From Haloferula rosea (GTDB taxonomy: Bacteria > Verrucomicrobiota > Verrucomicrobiia > Verrucomicrobiales > Akkermansiaceae): a DNA stretch of 64,000 nucleotides. The translations under genes and the position numbers were made by a program. The stretch's first letter is position 1, and every line of letters starts with the position of its first letter. Location: positions 490,380 to 554,379 of the forward strand of contig NZ_JAENII010000002.1 in assembly GCF_016595525.1 (NCBI RefSeq). The letters are read 5' to 3'. Below the pieces are notes generated by a model that had not been told where the DNA came from, did no database searches, and was given only the letters and a program-made list of their open reading frames with translations. Shown here in pieces: positions 44,510 through 53,931 of the stretch.

Positions 44510-45124
44510 ATGCGGAGGTGGCCTTACCTTGTAGGATTGGCTGGCATCGTCATTCTGGCGGTGCTGCAGATCAGGGATCTGGAGTCGTCGACTGAGTCCG
44601 GGGTGGCCGATGAATCGTTTCCTCTGGGCGACTTAAGGAGGCGTCCTCCGACGTCGCGCCAGGCATCCGAGTCAGACAATCAGGTGTTCTCGGACGGAAC
44701 TGAAGAGCCGGAGGATTCCGTGCCGATCATGGACACGCCCGAGCTGTGGCAGTTGGTCCTGGATGCGGATGGCAAGCGCAAGTCGACCGCTCCCTTTTCG
44801 GCCGCAGGGGCAAGTATCATTCTGGTGTCGAAAGAAGAGGTGATGAAGTCCGACATGGGCGATGAACTCTCCGAAGCGATGTTCCGCGTGGCACTCGCCA
44901 CGACCTCGAGGAAGTTCGGCGCGTCCTTCATTCTCGATCCGTCGTCACTGACCACCTCACGCTCGCCCTTCGTGGTCTGGCATCGGGACGGTCTGGACGC
45001 AACGGACGAGGTGCGGGCCGCCTATCAGAAATGGAAGGAATTGCAGGACACGGATGTCGATGTTAGCCGCATTCTCAGACCATTCGCTGAGCAAAACCTG
45101 CCACAGTTTCCTGGTGCCCGGTGA
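44510..45124 (+). CDS. membrane-anchored hypothetical protein
   Basis: 204 residues from the ATG giving MRRWPYLVGLAGIVILAVLQ, a single N-terminal anchor or signal. A hydrophilic, Ser/Glu-rich linker (about 25-75) is followed by a compact domain (TPELWQLVLDADGKR, ASIILVSKEEVMKSD, AMFRVALATTSRKFGASFILDP). No family is recognised. The open frame upstream of 44510 overlaps nadE and is not coding. The last 50 bases overlap the end of the convergent DUF3293 gene. Confidence 0.6.
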   Translation: MRRWPYLVGLAGIVILAVLQIRDLESSTESGVADESFPLGDLRRRPPTSRQASESDNQVFSDGTEEPEDSVPIMDTPELWQLVLDADGKRKSTAPFSAAGASIILVSKEEVMKSDMGDELSEAMFRVALATTSRKFGASFILDPSSLTTSRSPFVVWHRDGLDATDEVRAAYQKWKELQDTDVDVSRILRPFAEQNLPQFPGAR

Positions 45125-45463
45125 GGCACGAGTGAAGCTGCAACTCGTCGTCTACCACCCACCAGATGGCACGCTGTTTGTAGCGCTTGCCGATCTTCAG
45201 AGCATTCCCGAGATTTGTCACGATCGCCCAACCGGGTTCCTGATGGGATCCATCGGGGGATTGGCCGCTGGCCCGGAAGTGTTTGAGGTGCTGCCTCTCG
45301 AGAAGGCGACGCAAGCGATGGTCGGCGGCCACATTCATTTTCCGCGACCAGCATCGGTCCATCGGATTCCATGCCGTGATGATCGCGCACGTGTCGGGCC
45401 ACGGAGTGGGAGCACCCTCGATCCGAAAACGAGTGTCGTAGTAGCAAGCCGGAAAGGTTGAAC

Positions 45464-45467
<4 letters not shown>
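45075..45467 (-). CDS. DUF3293 family protein
   Basis: 130 residues from a GTG. The DUF3293 pattern is visible: CAIITAWNPMD, RLLERQHLKHFRASGQSPDG, EPGWAIV and AIWWVVDDELQLH. The small family has no known function. Its GTG overlaps the TGA of the upstream aldo/keto reductase gene (GTGA), so the two are probably translated together. Its 3' end overlaps the convergent hypothetical gene by 50 bases. Confidence 0.72.
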
Positions 45468-46474
<1,007 letters not shown>

Positions 46475-46478
46475 GGGT

Positions 46479-47753
46479 TTACAGGGATTTGAGTGCGTTG
46501 AGGCGCTGGAGGATGGGAGGATGCGAGTAGTCGAGGAATACCCTCATCGGGTGGGGTGTGATGTTCGAAAGGTTTTTCGCCGACAGTTTCTTCAGCGCAC
46601 TGATCAGTGGGCCCGAATCACCCATCGCCTTGGCGGCGTAGGCATCCGCTTCAAACTCGTGCTTCCGTGACCACATGTTCGAGAAGATCCCGAGCAGGCG
46701 ACTGGCGGGGCTGAAGAGGATGCCGAAGAGGACGAGACCCACGTGTGCGGAGATCGTTTCCACTCCGAATGCATCAAAGAGCAAGCGGGCAAACGCACCG
46801 TCGCGATCCACCGCCAAACCGAGCAGGAAAAACAGGGCGCCACTTTGCAGAATCGAGACGGCGAGGCGTTGGATGATGTGTCGACACTTGAAGTGGCCGA
46901 TCTCGTGGGCGAGCACAGCGACGAGTTCATCCGTGGTCTGCTCCTCGATGAGCGTGTCGTAGAGGGCGATCTTCTTGGTCTTTCCGAAACCGGTGAAGTA
47001 GGCATTGGCCTTGGTCGAGCGCTTCGAACCATCCATCACGGAGATCTCCGTGAGGGGGAACTCGCACTTGGCTGCCATGCGCTCGATCGCGTCACGCAGC
47101 GGTCCATCGTCCATCGGTTCGAACTTGTTGAACAGCGGGAGGATCACCACGGGAGCGAGCCACATGAGGAATAACTGGACCGCGGTGAACAGGAGCCAGG
47201 CCCAAAGCCAGGCTTGGGGGACATTTCCAAAAATCCAGAGCACCCCGGCGGCGAGGGGTAGTCCGAGGATGGCGGACAGCAACAGACCCTTGATTTGGTC
47301 GACCACGAAGGTCTTCGGCGTGGTCTTGTTGAAACCGAAGCGTTCCTCGATGACGAAAGTCGAGTAGATCGACAGGGGGAGATGAAGGAGCAGGTGTCCG
47401 ATGTAGAGAACGGAAAGGAAGGCGAGGCCGGCGAGGAGTTCATTGGAGAACCAGGACCGGGAAAGTTGATCCAGCCAGCCGAAGCCTCCGGCCAGCCAGA
47501 ATGCCAGCAGGATGAACAGCGACACCACGGACTCGATGATGCCGAATCGGGAAGACGCCCGAGTGTAGGCCTGGGATTTCGCGAAGCGCTCTTGGTCGAA
47601 TACGTCGGCCAACTCCTCGGGGGGGGTGGGTGACTGAGCCTTGAGGTTGAGCAGCGTGACGACGAAATCGAGATTCCAGAGCATCAGGACTGCCGCGAGA
47701 ATGAGAATGCCTAGCCAGTTGAGATCCATAAGTGTGCCTGCGAGAGCATGCAT
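46479..47753 (-). CDS. Ste24-type M48 metalloprotease
   Basis: 424 residues with several membrane helices. The zinc site HEIGH is in VAVLAHEIGHFKCRH, followed downstream by a conserved EFEADAYAAK (third ligand Glu). The region IEERFGFNKTTPKTFVVDQIKG and WLAPVVILPLFNKFEP matches the Ste24/CAAX protease 1 N-terminal domain. In eukaryotes Ste24 processes prenylated proteins; bacterial members take part in membrane-protein quality control. It starts only 4 bases downstream of the AKR gene's start on the same strand (46474/46479), so protease and AKR genes are adjacent and probably co-transcribed. Confidence 0.9.
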   Translation of the reverse strand: MHALAGTLMDLNWLGILILAAVLMLWNLDFVVTLLNLKAQSPTPPEELADVFDQERFAKSQAYTRASSRFGIIESVVSLFILLAFWLAGGFGWLDQLSRSWFSNELLAGLAFLSVLYIGHLLLHLPLSIYSTFVIEERFGFNKTTPKTFVVDQIKGLLLSAILGLPLAAGVLWIFGNVPQAWLWAWLLFTAVQLFLMWLAPVVILPLFNKFEPMDDGPLRDAIERMAAKCEFPLTEISVMDGSKRSTKANAYFTGFGKTKKIALYDTLIEEQTTDELVAVLAHEIGHFKCRHIIQRLAVSILQSGALFFLLGLAVDRDGAFARLLFDAFGVETISAHVGLVLFGILFSPASRLLGIFSNMWSRKHEFEADAYAAKAMGDSGPLISALKKLSAKNLSNITPHPMRVFLDYSHPPILQRLNALKSL

Positions 47754-47823
47754 CGGGTGGAAGTGAGAGCAAGAGCGGGATCATGAGGTTGCCGCTTGCG
47801 GGACGATCTGCAAACCTGCGCCG

Positions 47824-48444
47824 ATGCGTTTCCTGATTGCTATCGCCTGGGTCTGGGTCTTGATGCTGAGCAACTGTGTCGGGCTCAAGGGCCAGAAGCA
47901 CACCTACACCGAAAGCGGAGGTGCGGTCGAAGTGGGTGGAGCCGAGGTCGGGATCGACTTTCGCCCGGAGGGGACCCGTCCGGGATCCTTCATGATGAGT
48001 GCGATGGTCGTGGGTGGGGGCATGGCGACCTTCGATGGTCCGTTCAAATGGAGGATCGAGGCTTATGGACGGGAAGGCGTGCACGAATCTCTCGTCGTTC
48101 ACCGGATCCGGACACGGACCGAGAAGACCGGTCGCGACGAGTGGTTCCCTGCGGATGAACTGGGCCGGAAGGCGACCTTTAGGAAACTCCGGGATCGTCC
48201 CGGGGAGGTCCGGGCCCGCTATCCGATCCCGGGCTTGCTGAAAGTGATGCCCGAAGAGGACGGCAAGCTCGATGTTTGGCTCGATGTGAGCGTCCAGCGC
48301 ACCGACGCCACGAGCCGGAAACTCGTCCGCTTTTCCCTCGATCCCTCGGTAAAAAGGCAGGATGAGTTCATATTTCTGCCAGTCGAAGTTGCCCAGAATA
48401 TCGGCACGAAGCCTGAAGATTGGGAAGATTCGATGTGGGATTGA
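47824..48444 (+). CDS. putative exported protein of unknown function
   Basis: 206 residues starting MRFLIAIAWVWVLMLSNCVG, a signal-like segment with a cysteine at residue 18. The residues before it (LSN) are not a strict lipobox, so a lipoprotein is possible but unproven. The mature part is beta-like and charged (SGGAVEVGGAEVGIDFRPEG, FKWRIEAYGREG, KLDVWLDVSVQRTDAT). It is divergent from the protease gene. The family is not recognised. Confidence 0.6.
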   Translation: MRFLIAIAWVWVLMLSNCVGLKGQKHTYTESGGAVEVGGAEVGIDFRPEGTRPGSFMMSAMVVGGGMATFDGPFKWRIEAYGREGVHESLVVHRIRTRTEKTGRDEWFPADELGRKATFRKLRDRPGEVRARYPIPGLLKVMPEEDGKLDVWLDVSVQRTDATSRKLVRFSLDPSVKRQDEFIFLPVEVAQNIGTKPEDWEDSMWD

Positions 48445-48482
48445 GCGTTGCCGACGAGGCGAACGCAGGCTAGTTTTCCGCC

Positions 48483-50501
48483 ATCAAAGAGATTTGCAAA
48501 CTCCTCCTGTTCGCCTGTTTCGTGGCGATGCCTCTCTCCGCTCAGGAGGTCGTGGCGAGCACCGGCGTTTCGCCAAGTGCTCCTGCGGCCGACGTCCTAC
48601 CATCGGCGGATGACGGATCGATCTTCAACCGGAAGAACGCACGCACGATCCAGCTGAAGATTCCAGCACCCCGCGGGCCCATCATCGACCGCGAGGGCTA
48701 CCCCCTCGCTCAGAACCGCGTGGTCTATCAACTCGCCCTGCAGTATGAGCAGTTCGAGGTCGAGGAACGGGAGCGTGTGGTCGCGTGGGGCCGCGCACGG
48801 GTGGAAGCAGCGAAGTTGCTCCACGAAGGGGTTTCGGAACCGGATGATGACACGCTTTACCAGCATTACCGCCATCGGCGTTGGTTGCCACTCTACCTGT
48901 CGAGCCCGATGGCCGCCGAGGAAGCGGAAAAGATCCGTCCTCAATTGACGCGCGGACTTGAGCTGATCGATGTTTACGAGCGCTACTATCCCGAGAAGGA
49001 CCTAGCTTGCCACATCATCGGCTACACCGGCCAAGTGGGCAAACTGCCAACCGGCCCGATCAGCCCCAATGAACCGATGTGGGAGATGTCCGAGGGACGG
49101 GCCGGCTTTGAAAAGATCTACGATCAGGACCTTCAGGGCGACCCGGCCCACTTGCGGCTGATTTTCGATGAGAACGGGAAAATGCTCCTTCGCGAGCAGA
49201 AGGGACAGCCGAGAGCGGGAGGAGCCGTGGTCTCGACGATCAACCTGCGCTGGCAGAAGCGGGCGGAAGCCGTTCTCGATGAATATTCAAAGAGGGGAGC
49301 GATGGTGGTCATCGATGTGGTCACCGGCGAGGTGCTCGTCATGGCGTCCAATCCTGGCTTTGACCTGAACCAATGGATTCCCGGCATCAGTCAAAAGGAA
49401 TACGACGTGCTCCGGGAAGATCCTGCCAAGCCGCTGTATGCCCGGGCATTCCAAGGGACTTATCCGCCCGCCTCTAGCTTCAAGCCCATCGTCGCCCTCG
49501 CGGCTCTGAATGATCAAGTCATCACGAAGGACACCACGGTGAACTGTCCCGCGTTCCTGACCTACGGAAATCACAAGCTGTGGAACTGGTCCCGATCCGA
49601 CTATGGTGCCTTGTCGGTGATTCCAGCCATCAAATGGTCGAACAACCCATGGTTTGCCCAAGTGGGCAACCGGGTGGGCTCGGGCTCCTTTCTCGGTCTG
49701 GCACGGCGACTGGGTTTCGGCACCATTACCGGGTTGCCGCTTCTGGGCGAGGACGCCGGATTGATTCCCACCCCCGAGTATGTCCGCAAGACCTATCGCC
49801 GGCCGATCACGGAAGGTGACGCGGCGAACTGGTCGATCGGTCAGGGTGCGGTGCTGGCGACACCCCTTCAGGTTGCCCAGGGCATGGCCGCCATTGGCAA
49901 TGGCGGGGCCCTTCCGAAGCTTCATCTGGTCATGCAGGTGCAGGACTCCTACGGACGGGTCATCCGTACCGCTCAGCCCGAGCGCCGGCACTGGCTGGGC
50001 ATCGACTACAACGCCATCGAGAATGTGCGCGAAGGCATGCGGCAAGTCGTGGATGGCGGCACCGGACGAGGCGCCGGGCTTTCTTGGACGGAAGTGTGCG
50101 GAAAAACCGGCACCGGACAATGGGGACCGGAGAGCAAGAAGCAAGGCGTCGCCTGGTTCGCTGGATTCCTTCCAGCCGATGAACCCCGCCTCGCCTTTGC
50201 CTGTCTGTATGAAGGTCGACCCGGGCAGAAGGTAAGCGGCGGCCGGAATGCAGCTCCCATGGTTCCAGCCTTCTTCAACAGCTTCAAGGATGAGATCAAG
50301 GAGATGATCGCGCCCGCCCCGAAGGCTCTGCTTGTCGTGGAAGAGGGTGCGGAAGCCGAGGGAATCAGCGAGGAAGGCGTTTTGCGTGCCATCCCGGTCG
50401 AGCCCTTGGAGACCATCGAAGAGCTGCCTGATGATGCGGACGTTCCCAAGGCACTGCCTGTGGAAGACCTCGATTTGATCGAGGGCGAGGATGGCCCCTG
50501 A
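48483..50501 (+). CDS. penicillin-binding transpeptidase (PBP2-like)
   Basis: Peptidoglycan D,D-transpeptidase with all three active-site boxes: SxxK in PPASSFKPI, SxN in IKWSNNPW, and KTG in CGKTGTGQW. The N-terminal dimerisation part (RGPIIDREGYPLAQN) is typical of class B PBPs. In the sequence the frame from 48483 encodes KEICKLLLFACFVAMPLSAQ after an ATC codon, an evident signal peptide. No ATG, GTG or TTG lies between the in-frame stop at 48471 and 48522. Starting at the GTG at 48522 (659 residues) would cut the signal peptide away, so a non-canonical start or an altered start codon is likely. The C-terminus is an acidic tail. Confidence 0.85.
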   Translation: MKEICKLLLFACFVAMPLSAQEVVASTGVSPSAPAADVLPSADDGSIFNRKNARTIQLKIPAPRGPIIDREGYPLAQNRVVYQLALQYEQFEVEERERVVAWGRARVEAAKLLHEGVSEPDDDTLYQHYRHRRWLPLYLSSPMAAEEAEKIRPQLTRGLELIDVYERYYPEKDLACHIIGYTGQVGKLPTGPISPNEPMWEMSEGRAGFEKIYDQDLQGDPAHLRLIFDENGKMLLREQKGQPRAGGAVVSTINLRWQKRAEAVLDEYSKRGAMVVIDVVTGEVLVMASNPGFDLNQWIPGISQKEYDVLREDPAKPLYARAFQGTYPPASSFKPIVALAALNDQVITKDTTVNCPAFLTYGNHKLWNWSRSDYGALSVIPAIKWSNNPWFAQVGNRVGSGSFLGLARRLGFGTITGLPLLGEDAGLIPTPEYVRKTYRRPITEGDAANWSIGQGAVLATPLQVAQGMAAIGNGGALPKLHLVMQVQDSYGRVIRTAQPERRHWLGIDYNAIENVREGMRQVVDGGTGRGAGLSWTEVCGKTGTGQWGPESKKQGVAWFAGFLPADEPRLAFACLYEGRPGQKVSGGRNAAPMVPAFFNSFKDEIKEMIAPAPKALLVVEEGAEAEGISEEGVLRAIPVEPLETIEELPDDADVPKALPVEDLDLIEGEDGP

Positions 50502-50597
50502 GATTCTCATTTCCTTGCTGGACGCCTCGCCGAGAACCCCTCAAACAACGTGGGTCCTGTGCATGAAGGCGCAGGGACTACGACAATTATTGAATCC

Positions 50598-51035
50598 ATG
50601 GACATTCAAATCGCATCTCTTTGTGACCACGCAGCCGACTACAATGGCAAGCTGGTCTTGACCGGAACCTTTGACACGCTGGCCGCTCGTGCCGTGCCTG
50701 TCGTGCACCCGATGTGTGCCTTGGCGCTACGCCTCTGCTTCACTCAGGAGGACGTTGGCCGTCACAAGCTCTCGATCAACATCATCAACGAAGACGGGGA
50801 GTCGCTCGATCCGAAGAACATGCCCATCGAGCCTGAGTTCGACGTGCAACTTCCCCCGAACGTCCCATTCCTGACCCGGAACCTGATCATGAACCTTCAG
50901 GGCCTGCGTTTCCCGAAGGCTGGCATCTACTCGATCGATATCGGTTGTGACGGTGACCTCCTCATGCGCCTCCCGCTTCGTATCGTTCACGTGGAGCAAT
51001 CCGCAGAGAACGGTGCCGAGTCTCAGGAAGCCTGA
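50598..51035 (+). CDS. DUF6941 family protein
   Basis: 145 residues from the ATG giving MDIQIASLCDHAADYNGK. The pattern (QIASLCDHA, GKLVLTGTFDTLAA, PVVHPMCALALRLCF, FPKAGIYSIDIGCDGDLL) fits the DUF6941 family, which is predicted to form a beta-sandwich. Function is unknown. It has no signal peptide. It begins 96 bases after the PBP gene and 6 bases before an SDR gene, which probably shares its transcript. Confidence 0.75.
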   Translation: MDIQIASLCDHAADYNGKLVLTGTFDTLAARAVPVVHPMCALALRLCFTQEDVGRHKLSINIINEDGESLDPKNMPIEPEFDVQLPPNVPFLTRNLIMNLQGLRFPKAGIYSIDIGCDGDLLMRLPLRIVHVEQSAENGAESQEA

Positions 51036-51041
51036 TCTCTT

Positions 51042-51845
51042 GTGAGCGAGGGTCTCTTTCATCGCTGCGCCCTGATCACGGGGGCTTCCTCCGGATTGGG
51101 CGCGGAATTCGCCCGCCAACTGGCACCGCGGTGTCAGACCCTGGTTCTTGTAGCCAGACGGACGGAACCGATGGAGGCCCTTGCCTCCGAGCTTCGCCTT
51201 GAGCATCCGGACCTCAGTGTCGGGGTGCTGAAGGCGGATCTCACCCAGTCCGCGGATCGGGCTGAGTTGCTCAAGCAGCTGGCATCTGCCGGCCTTCATC
51301 CGGACCTTCTGGTCAACAATGCCGGAATGGGGGACTACGGTGAGTTCGTCAAATCCGACTGGTCGAAGACCGAGGCAATGATCCGCCTGAATGTGGAGGC
51401 CTTAACCGCTCTGACCCACGCACTGGTCCCGCCGATGATTGAAGGCGGGGGAGGGTCCGTCATCCAAGTCAGCTCCTTGGCGAGCATTTTACCGATCCCC
51501 GACTTTGCGGTGTATGCGGCGACCAAGGCCTACGTGACGAGCTTTTCGGAAGCCCTGCGTTTGGAGCTTCGCGAGCAAGGCATTCGGGTAACTGCCCTTT
51601 GCCCGGGCCCTGTGCATACGAACTTCGGAGAAGTGGCACGGCGCCAGCAAACCGGTGATGAATCACCCTTCCGGGAAGCCTTTTATGTCGATGCCAAACA
51701 GGTCGTAAAGGAGGCCCTCAGCGGCTTGGCCTGCAACGCACCGCGGGTGTTCCCCGGCTGGAAGGTAGCTGCGGCTGCGGCGGTCATCGGCGTTCTTCCC
51801 TTGGTCTTGATTCGCCTCGCGATGGGGACAAGGCCCCGCCGATAG
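51042..51845 (+). CDS. short-chain dehydrogenase/reductase with hydrophobic C-terminal extension
   Basis: 267 residues from a GTG. NAD(P) motif TGASSGLGAEFA, NNAG, catalytic serine in IQVSSLASI and YxxxK in YAATKAYVTSF are in order, so this is a classical SDR. The last 35 residues add a hydrophobic segment (VAAAAAVIGVLPLVLIRLAM) and basic tail, which would fix it to the membrane. Members with this layout are often involved in lipid or polyketide-like metabolism, but the substrate is not evident. Confidence 0.88.
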   Translation: MSEGLFHRCALITGASSGLGAEFARQLAPRCQTLVLVARRTEPMEALASELRLEHPDLSVGVLKADLTQSADRAELLKQLASAGLHPDLLVNNAGMGDYGEFVKSDWSKTEAMIRLNVEALTALTHALVPPMIEGGGGSVIQVSSLASILPIPDFAVYAATKAYVTSFSEALRLELREQGIRVTALCPGPVHTNFGEVARRQQTGDESPFREAFYVDAKQVVKEALSGLACNAPRVFPGWKVAAAAAVIGVLPLVLIRLAMGTRPRR

Positions 51846-51851
51846 GGCAGG

Positions 51852-52220
51852 TCAGGACTCGTAGGGATACTTCGGCGCAATCTTGGCTCCACAGGTTTGG
51901 CAGCTCAGCGAGCCCGCGGTGACATTGAACCCACACTTCGGGCAAACCACGGGGCCGGCGGTCAATTTGCCATCCTCGTAGCCGTCGCGCAGATCCACCT
52001 CCCTGACCTTGAGGCGCAATTCCTCGTCCGAGAGTCCGGTTTTCTCCTTCATCAACTCGAGCAGGGCCTGGTTGACCAATGCCATTTTCCTGACCAGATC
52101 GGTCAGTGAGCGCAGCTGCGCGTTCGTGCTGCCGAGATCGGATCCCAACGCATCCTGACCCTGTTTGAGCTGACTGGCGTAGATCCCGGAGGCGATGTAG
52201 TCATACATGACCTGATGCAT
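51852..52220 (-). CDS. zinc-ribbon protein of unknown function
   Basis: 122 residues from the ATG giving MHQVMYDYIASGIYASQLKQ (alternative MYDYIAS at 52208). A helical N-terminal two-thirds (LRSLTDLVRKMALVNQALLELM, LSDEELRLKVREVDLRDG) is followed by a C-terminal zinc ribbon with two CxxC pairs (CPKCGF and CQTCGA). The longer open frame runs into the metallo-hydrolase gene and is discarded. It lies 32 bases after that gene and is the last gene of the surA-pdxA operon. Confidence 0.68.
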   Translation of the reverse strand: MHQVMYDYIASGIYASQLKQGQDALGSDLGSTNAQLRSLTDLVRKMALVNQALLELMKEKTGLSDEELRLKVREVDLRDGYEDGKLTAGPVVCPKCGFNVTAGSLSCQTCGAKIAPKYPYES

Positions 52221-52252
52221 TTCATGACGAGAGGAAACGACAAGGAGAAAGC

Positions 52253-53050
52253 TCAACCCTTCAGCCAGGCGGCAAGAAAAGGATTTTCCTCCGTCTCGCG
52301 TGCCACGGTCGTCAATGGCCCATGCCCCGTCAATATGAGGGTGCCGGGCTCCAGCTTGGCCCACATGCCCAGAATGCTTTCCTTCGCATGCTGGTATGCT
52401 TCCCCGCCGGCGCAACCACCGATGGACCGGGCGAATACCGCGTCCCCAACTGCCACAAAATCCTGATCGGCTCCTCGAATCCGATAACCAACGGCTGAAG
52501 GATGGTGGCCGGCCAAACCGAAAACCTCGATCCGCCACGGTCCGGAGTGGAAAGTCTGACCCGCTGCCGTATCTGATGCACCAGGCAGCGGGGTGGGCGA
52601 ATAGATCGTGCGCGCTTTCCCGGAGACCGCGCTGATGCCTCCCACATGGTCGCGATGGGGATGCGTGATCAGTAGGTCAAAGTTTTCCATCCCATGGGTG
52701 GCGTTCGCGAGATCCGAAGTCTGGAACCCCGCATCAACACACAAAGAACCTTCGGGATGCTCAAGATGCCAGACGTTGACTTCATCGCCATCGAAAGGGA
52801 GGGCGACTTGGTGAAGCATTGGCGGAGGGGTGGGGGCCTTATGGGGTGTATCGACGGACGTCAGCGCAACAGGATCGAGTCCGAGCACTTCGGCCAAGCG
52901 CGAGAGCCACGGACCCGAGGGAGCACCCCGAAGAAAAGCCATGAGCGCGGGCTCGGGAATCCCCCCGAGCAGCGCGGCACGAGCAGGTGGCATCTCCAGA
53001 CCACGTAGCGCCTTCCTCACCACATCGGCCGCCGTGTCATAGAGTTTCAT
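52253..53050 (-). CDS. metallo-beta-lactamase-fold hydrolase with N-terminal HTH-like domain
   Basis: 265 residues. Residues about 8-65 (VVRKALRGLEMPPARAALLGG, split; ALMAFLRGAPSGPWLSRLAEVLGLDP) read like an XRE-type helix-turn-helix. The remaining part is an MBL hydrolase with THPHRDHVGG at 129-138, VDAGFQ, a further His in GHHPSAVGYR, VGDAVF and ILTGHGPLT. Substrate unknown. Its ATG overlaps the pdxA stop by four bases (ATGA), so it is coupled to vitamin B6 synthesis. Confidence 0.85.
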   Translation of the reverse strand: MKLYDTAADVVRKALRGLEMPPARAALLGGIPEPALMAFLRGAPSGPWLSRLAEVLGLDPVALTSVDTPHKAPTPPPMLHQVALPFDGDEVNVWHLEHPEGSLCVDAGFQTSDLANATHGMENFDLLITHPHRDHVGGISAVSGKARTIYSPTPLPGASDTAAGQTFHSGPWRIEVFGLAGHHPSAVGYRIRGADQDFVAVGDAVFARSIGGCAGGEAYQHAKESILGMWAKLEPGTLILTGHGPLTTVARETEENPFLAAWLKG

Positions 53051-53916
53051 GATTCGCTGGCCAATTCAGCTGCCAATCGAATCGCATGAATCATGGATTC
53101 CGGGTTGGCGATGCCCTTGCCCGCGATGTCGAATGCCGTCCCGTGATCAGGACTCGTCCGAGGCTTGGGGAGACCAAGGGTCACATTGACGGCGGTGTCG
53201 AAATCCAAAAGCTTGATCGGAATCAAGCCCTGGTCGTGATACATGGCGAGGACGGCGTCGTACTGGCCGGCCGCTGCATCGCGGAAGATGGCGTCGGGAA
53301 CATGCGGACCACTGAAGGCTCCGGGAAATTCACGATTCAGACAGCGGATGGCCGGGTCGATGATCCTCGACTCCTCGTCCCCGAATTTGCCTGCTTCACC
53401 CGCGTGGGGGTTCAGTCCAGCTACCGCAATTCGGCCCGCCTTGTCCCGCCGCCGGCGTTCTACGAAGCGGGCGAGCAAGCCCCCGCATTCGACGATGGCC
53501 TCTTCAGTCAGACGCTTCGGAACTTCACGGACAGGAACGTGGATCGTCGCCAAGGCCACGGTGAGAGATTGACCCGTCAAGCACATTCCAAAGCGTTCAA
53601 CACCAGCTTGTTGTGCGAAAAATTCCGTCTGACCCGGAAACGCGAATCCATCGAGTTCCAGCTGCCCTTTCGAGACTGGCCCGGTCACCACTGCGACGAC
53701 TTCAGGGTCGTCGCGGAGTTTCCAAGCCGCCTCGCGGAGTGCCCGGTGGCTCTCCGCAGCAGATCGTGCATCCGGCTTTCCTGGAACCCCCTCGCCGGAG
53801 TCCCCGACCACCTCGAGGGCGAAGCCCTCGGGCATCCGATCCGAAGCAAGCGCGGCTCGAATCACCTCCGGACCGATGCCGGCCGGATCGCCGATGGTAA
53901 TCAGAATCCGGCGCAT
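53047..53916 (-). CDS. pdxA: 4-hydroxythreonine-4-phosphate dehydrogenase
   Basis: 289 residues. PdxA motifs: GDPAGIGPEVI at the N-terminus, VVTGPVSKGQLELDGFAFPGQTEFFA (split), three metal-site histidines in ATIHVPVREVP, GLNPHAGEAGKFG and SPDHGTAFDIAGKG, and AMYHDQGLIPIKL. It oxidises 4-phosphohydroxy-threonine in pyridoxal 5'-phosphate synthesis. It is 15 bases downstream of the surA-like gene and overlaps the metallo-hydrolase gene. surA-pdxA order is also found in E. coli. Confidence 0.95.
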   Translation of the reverse strand: MRRILITIGDPAGIGPEVIRAALASDRMPEGFALEVVGDSGEGVPGKPDARSAAESHRALREAAWKLRDDPEVVAVVTGPVSKGQLELDGFAFPGQTEFFAQQAGVERFGMCLTGQSLTVALATIHVPVREVPKRLTEEAIVECGGLLARFVERRRRDKAGRIAVAGLNPHAGEAGKFGDEESRIIDPAIRCLNREFPGAFSGPHVPDAIFRDAAAGQYDAVLAMYHDQGLIPIKLLDFDTAVNVTLGLPKPRTSPDHGTAFDIAGKGIANPESMIHAIRLAAELASES

Positions 53917-53931
53917 CGGAACATGAGACGC

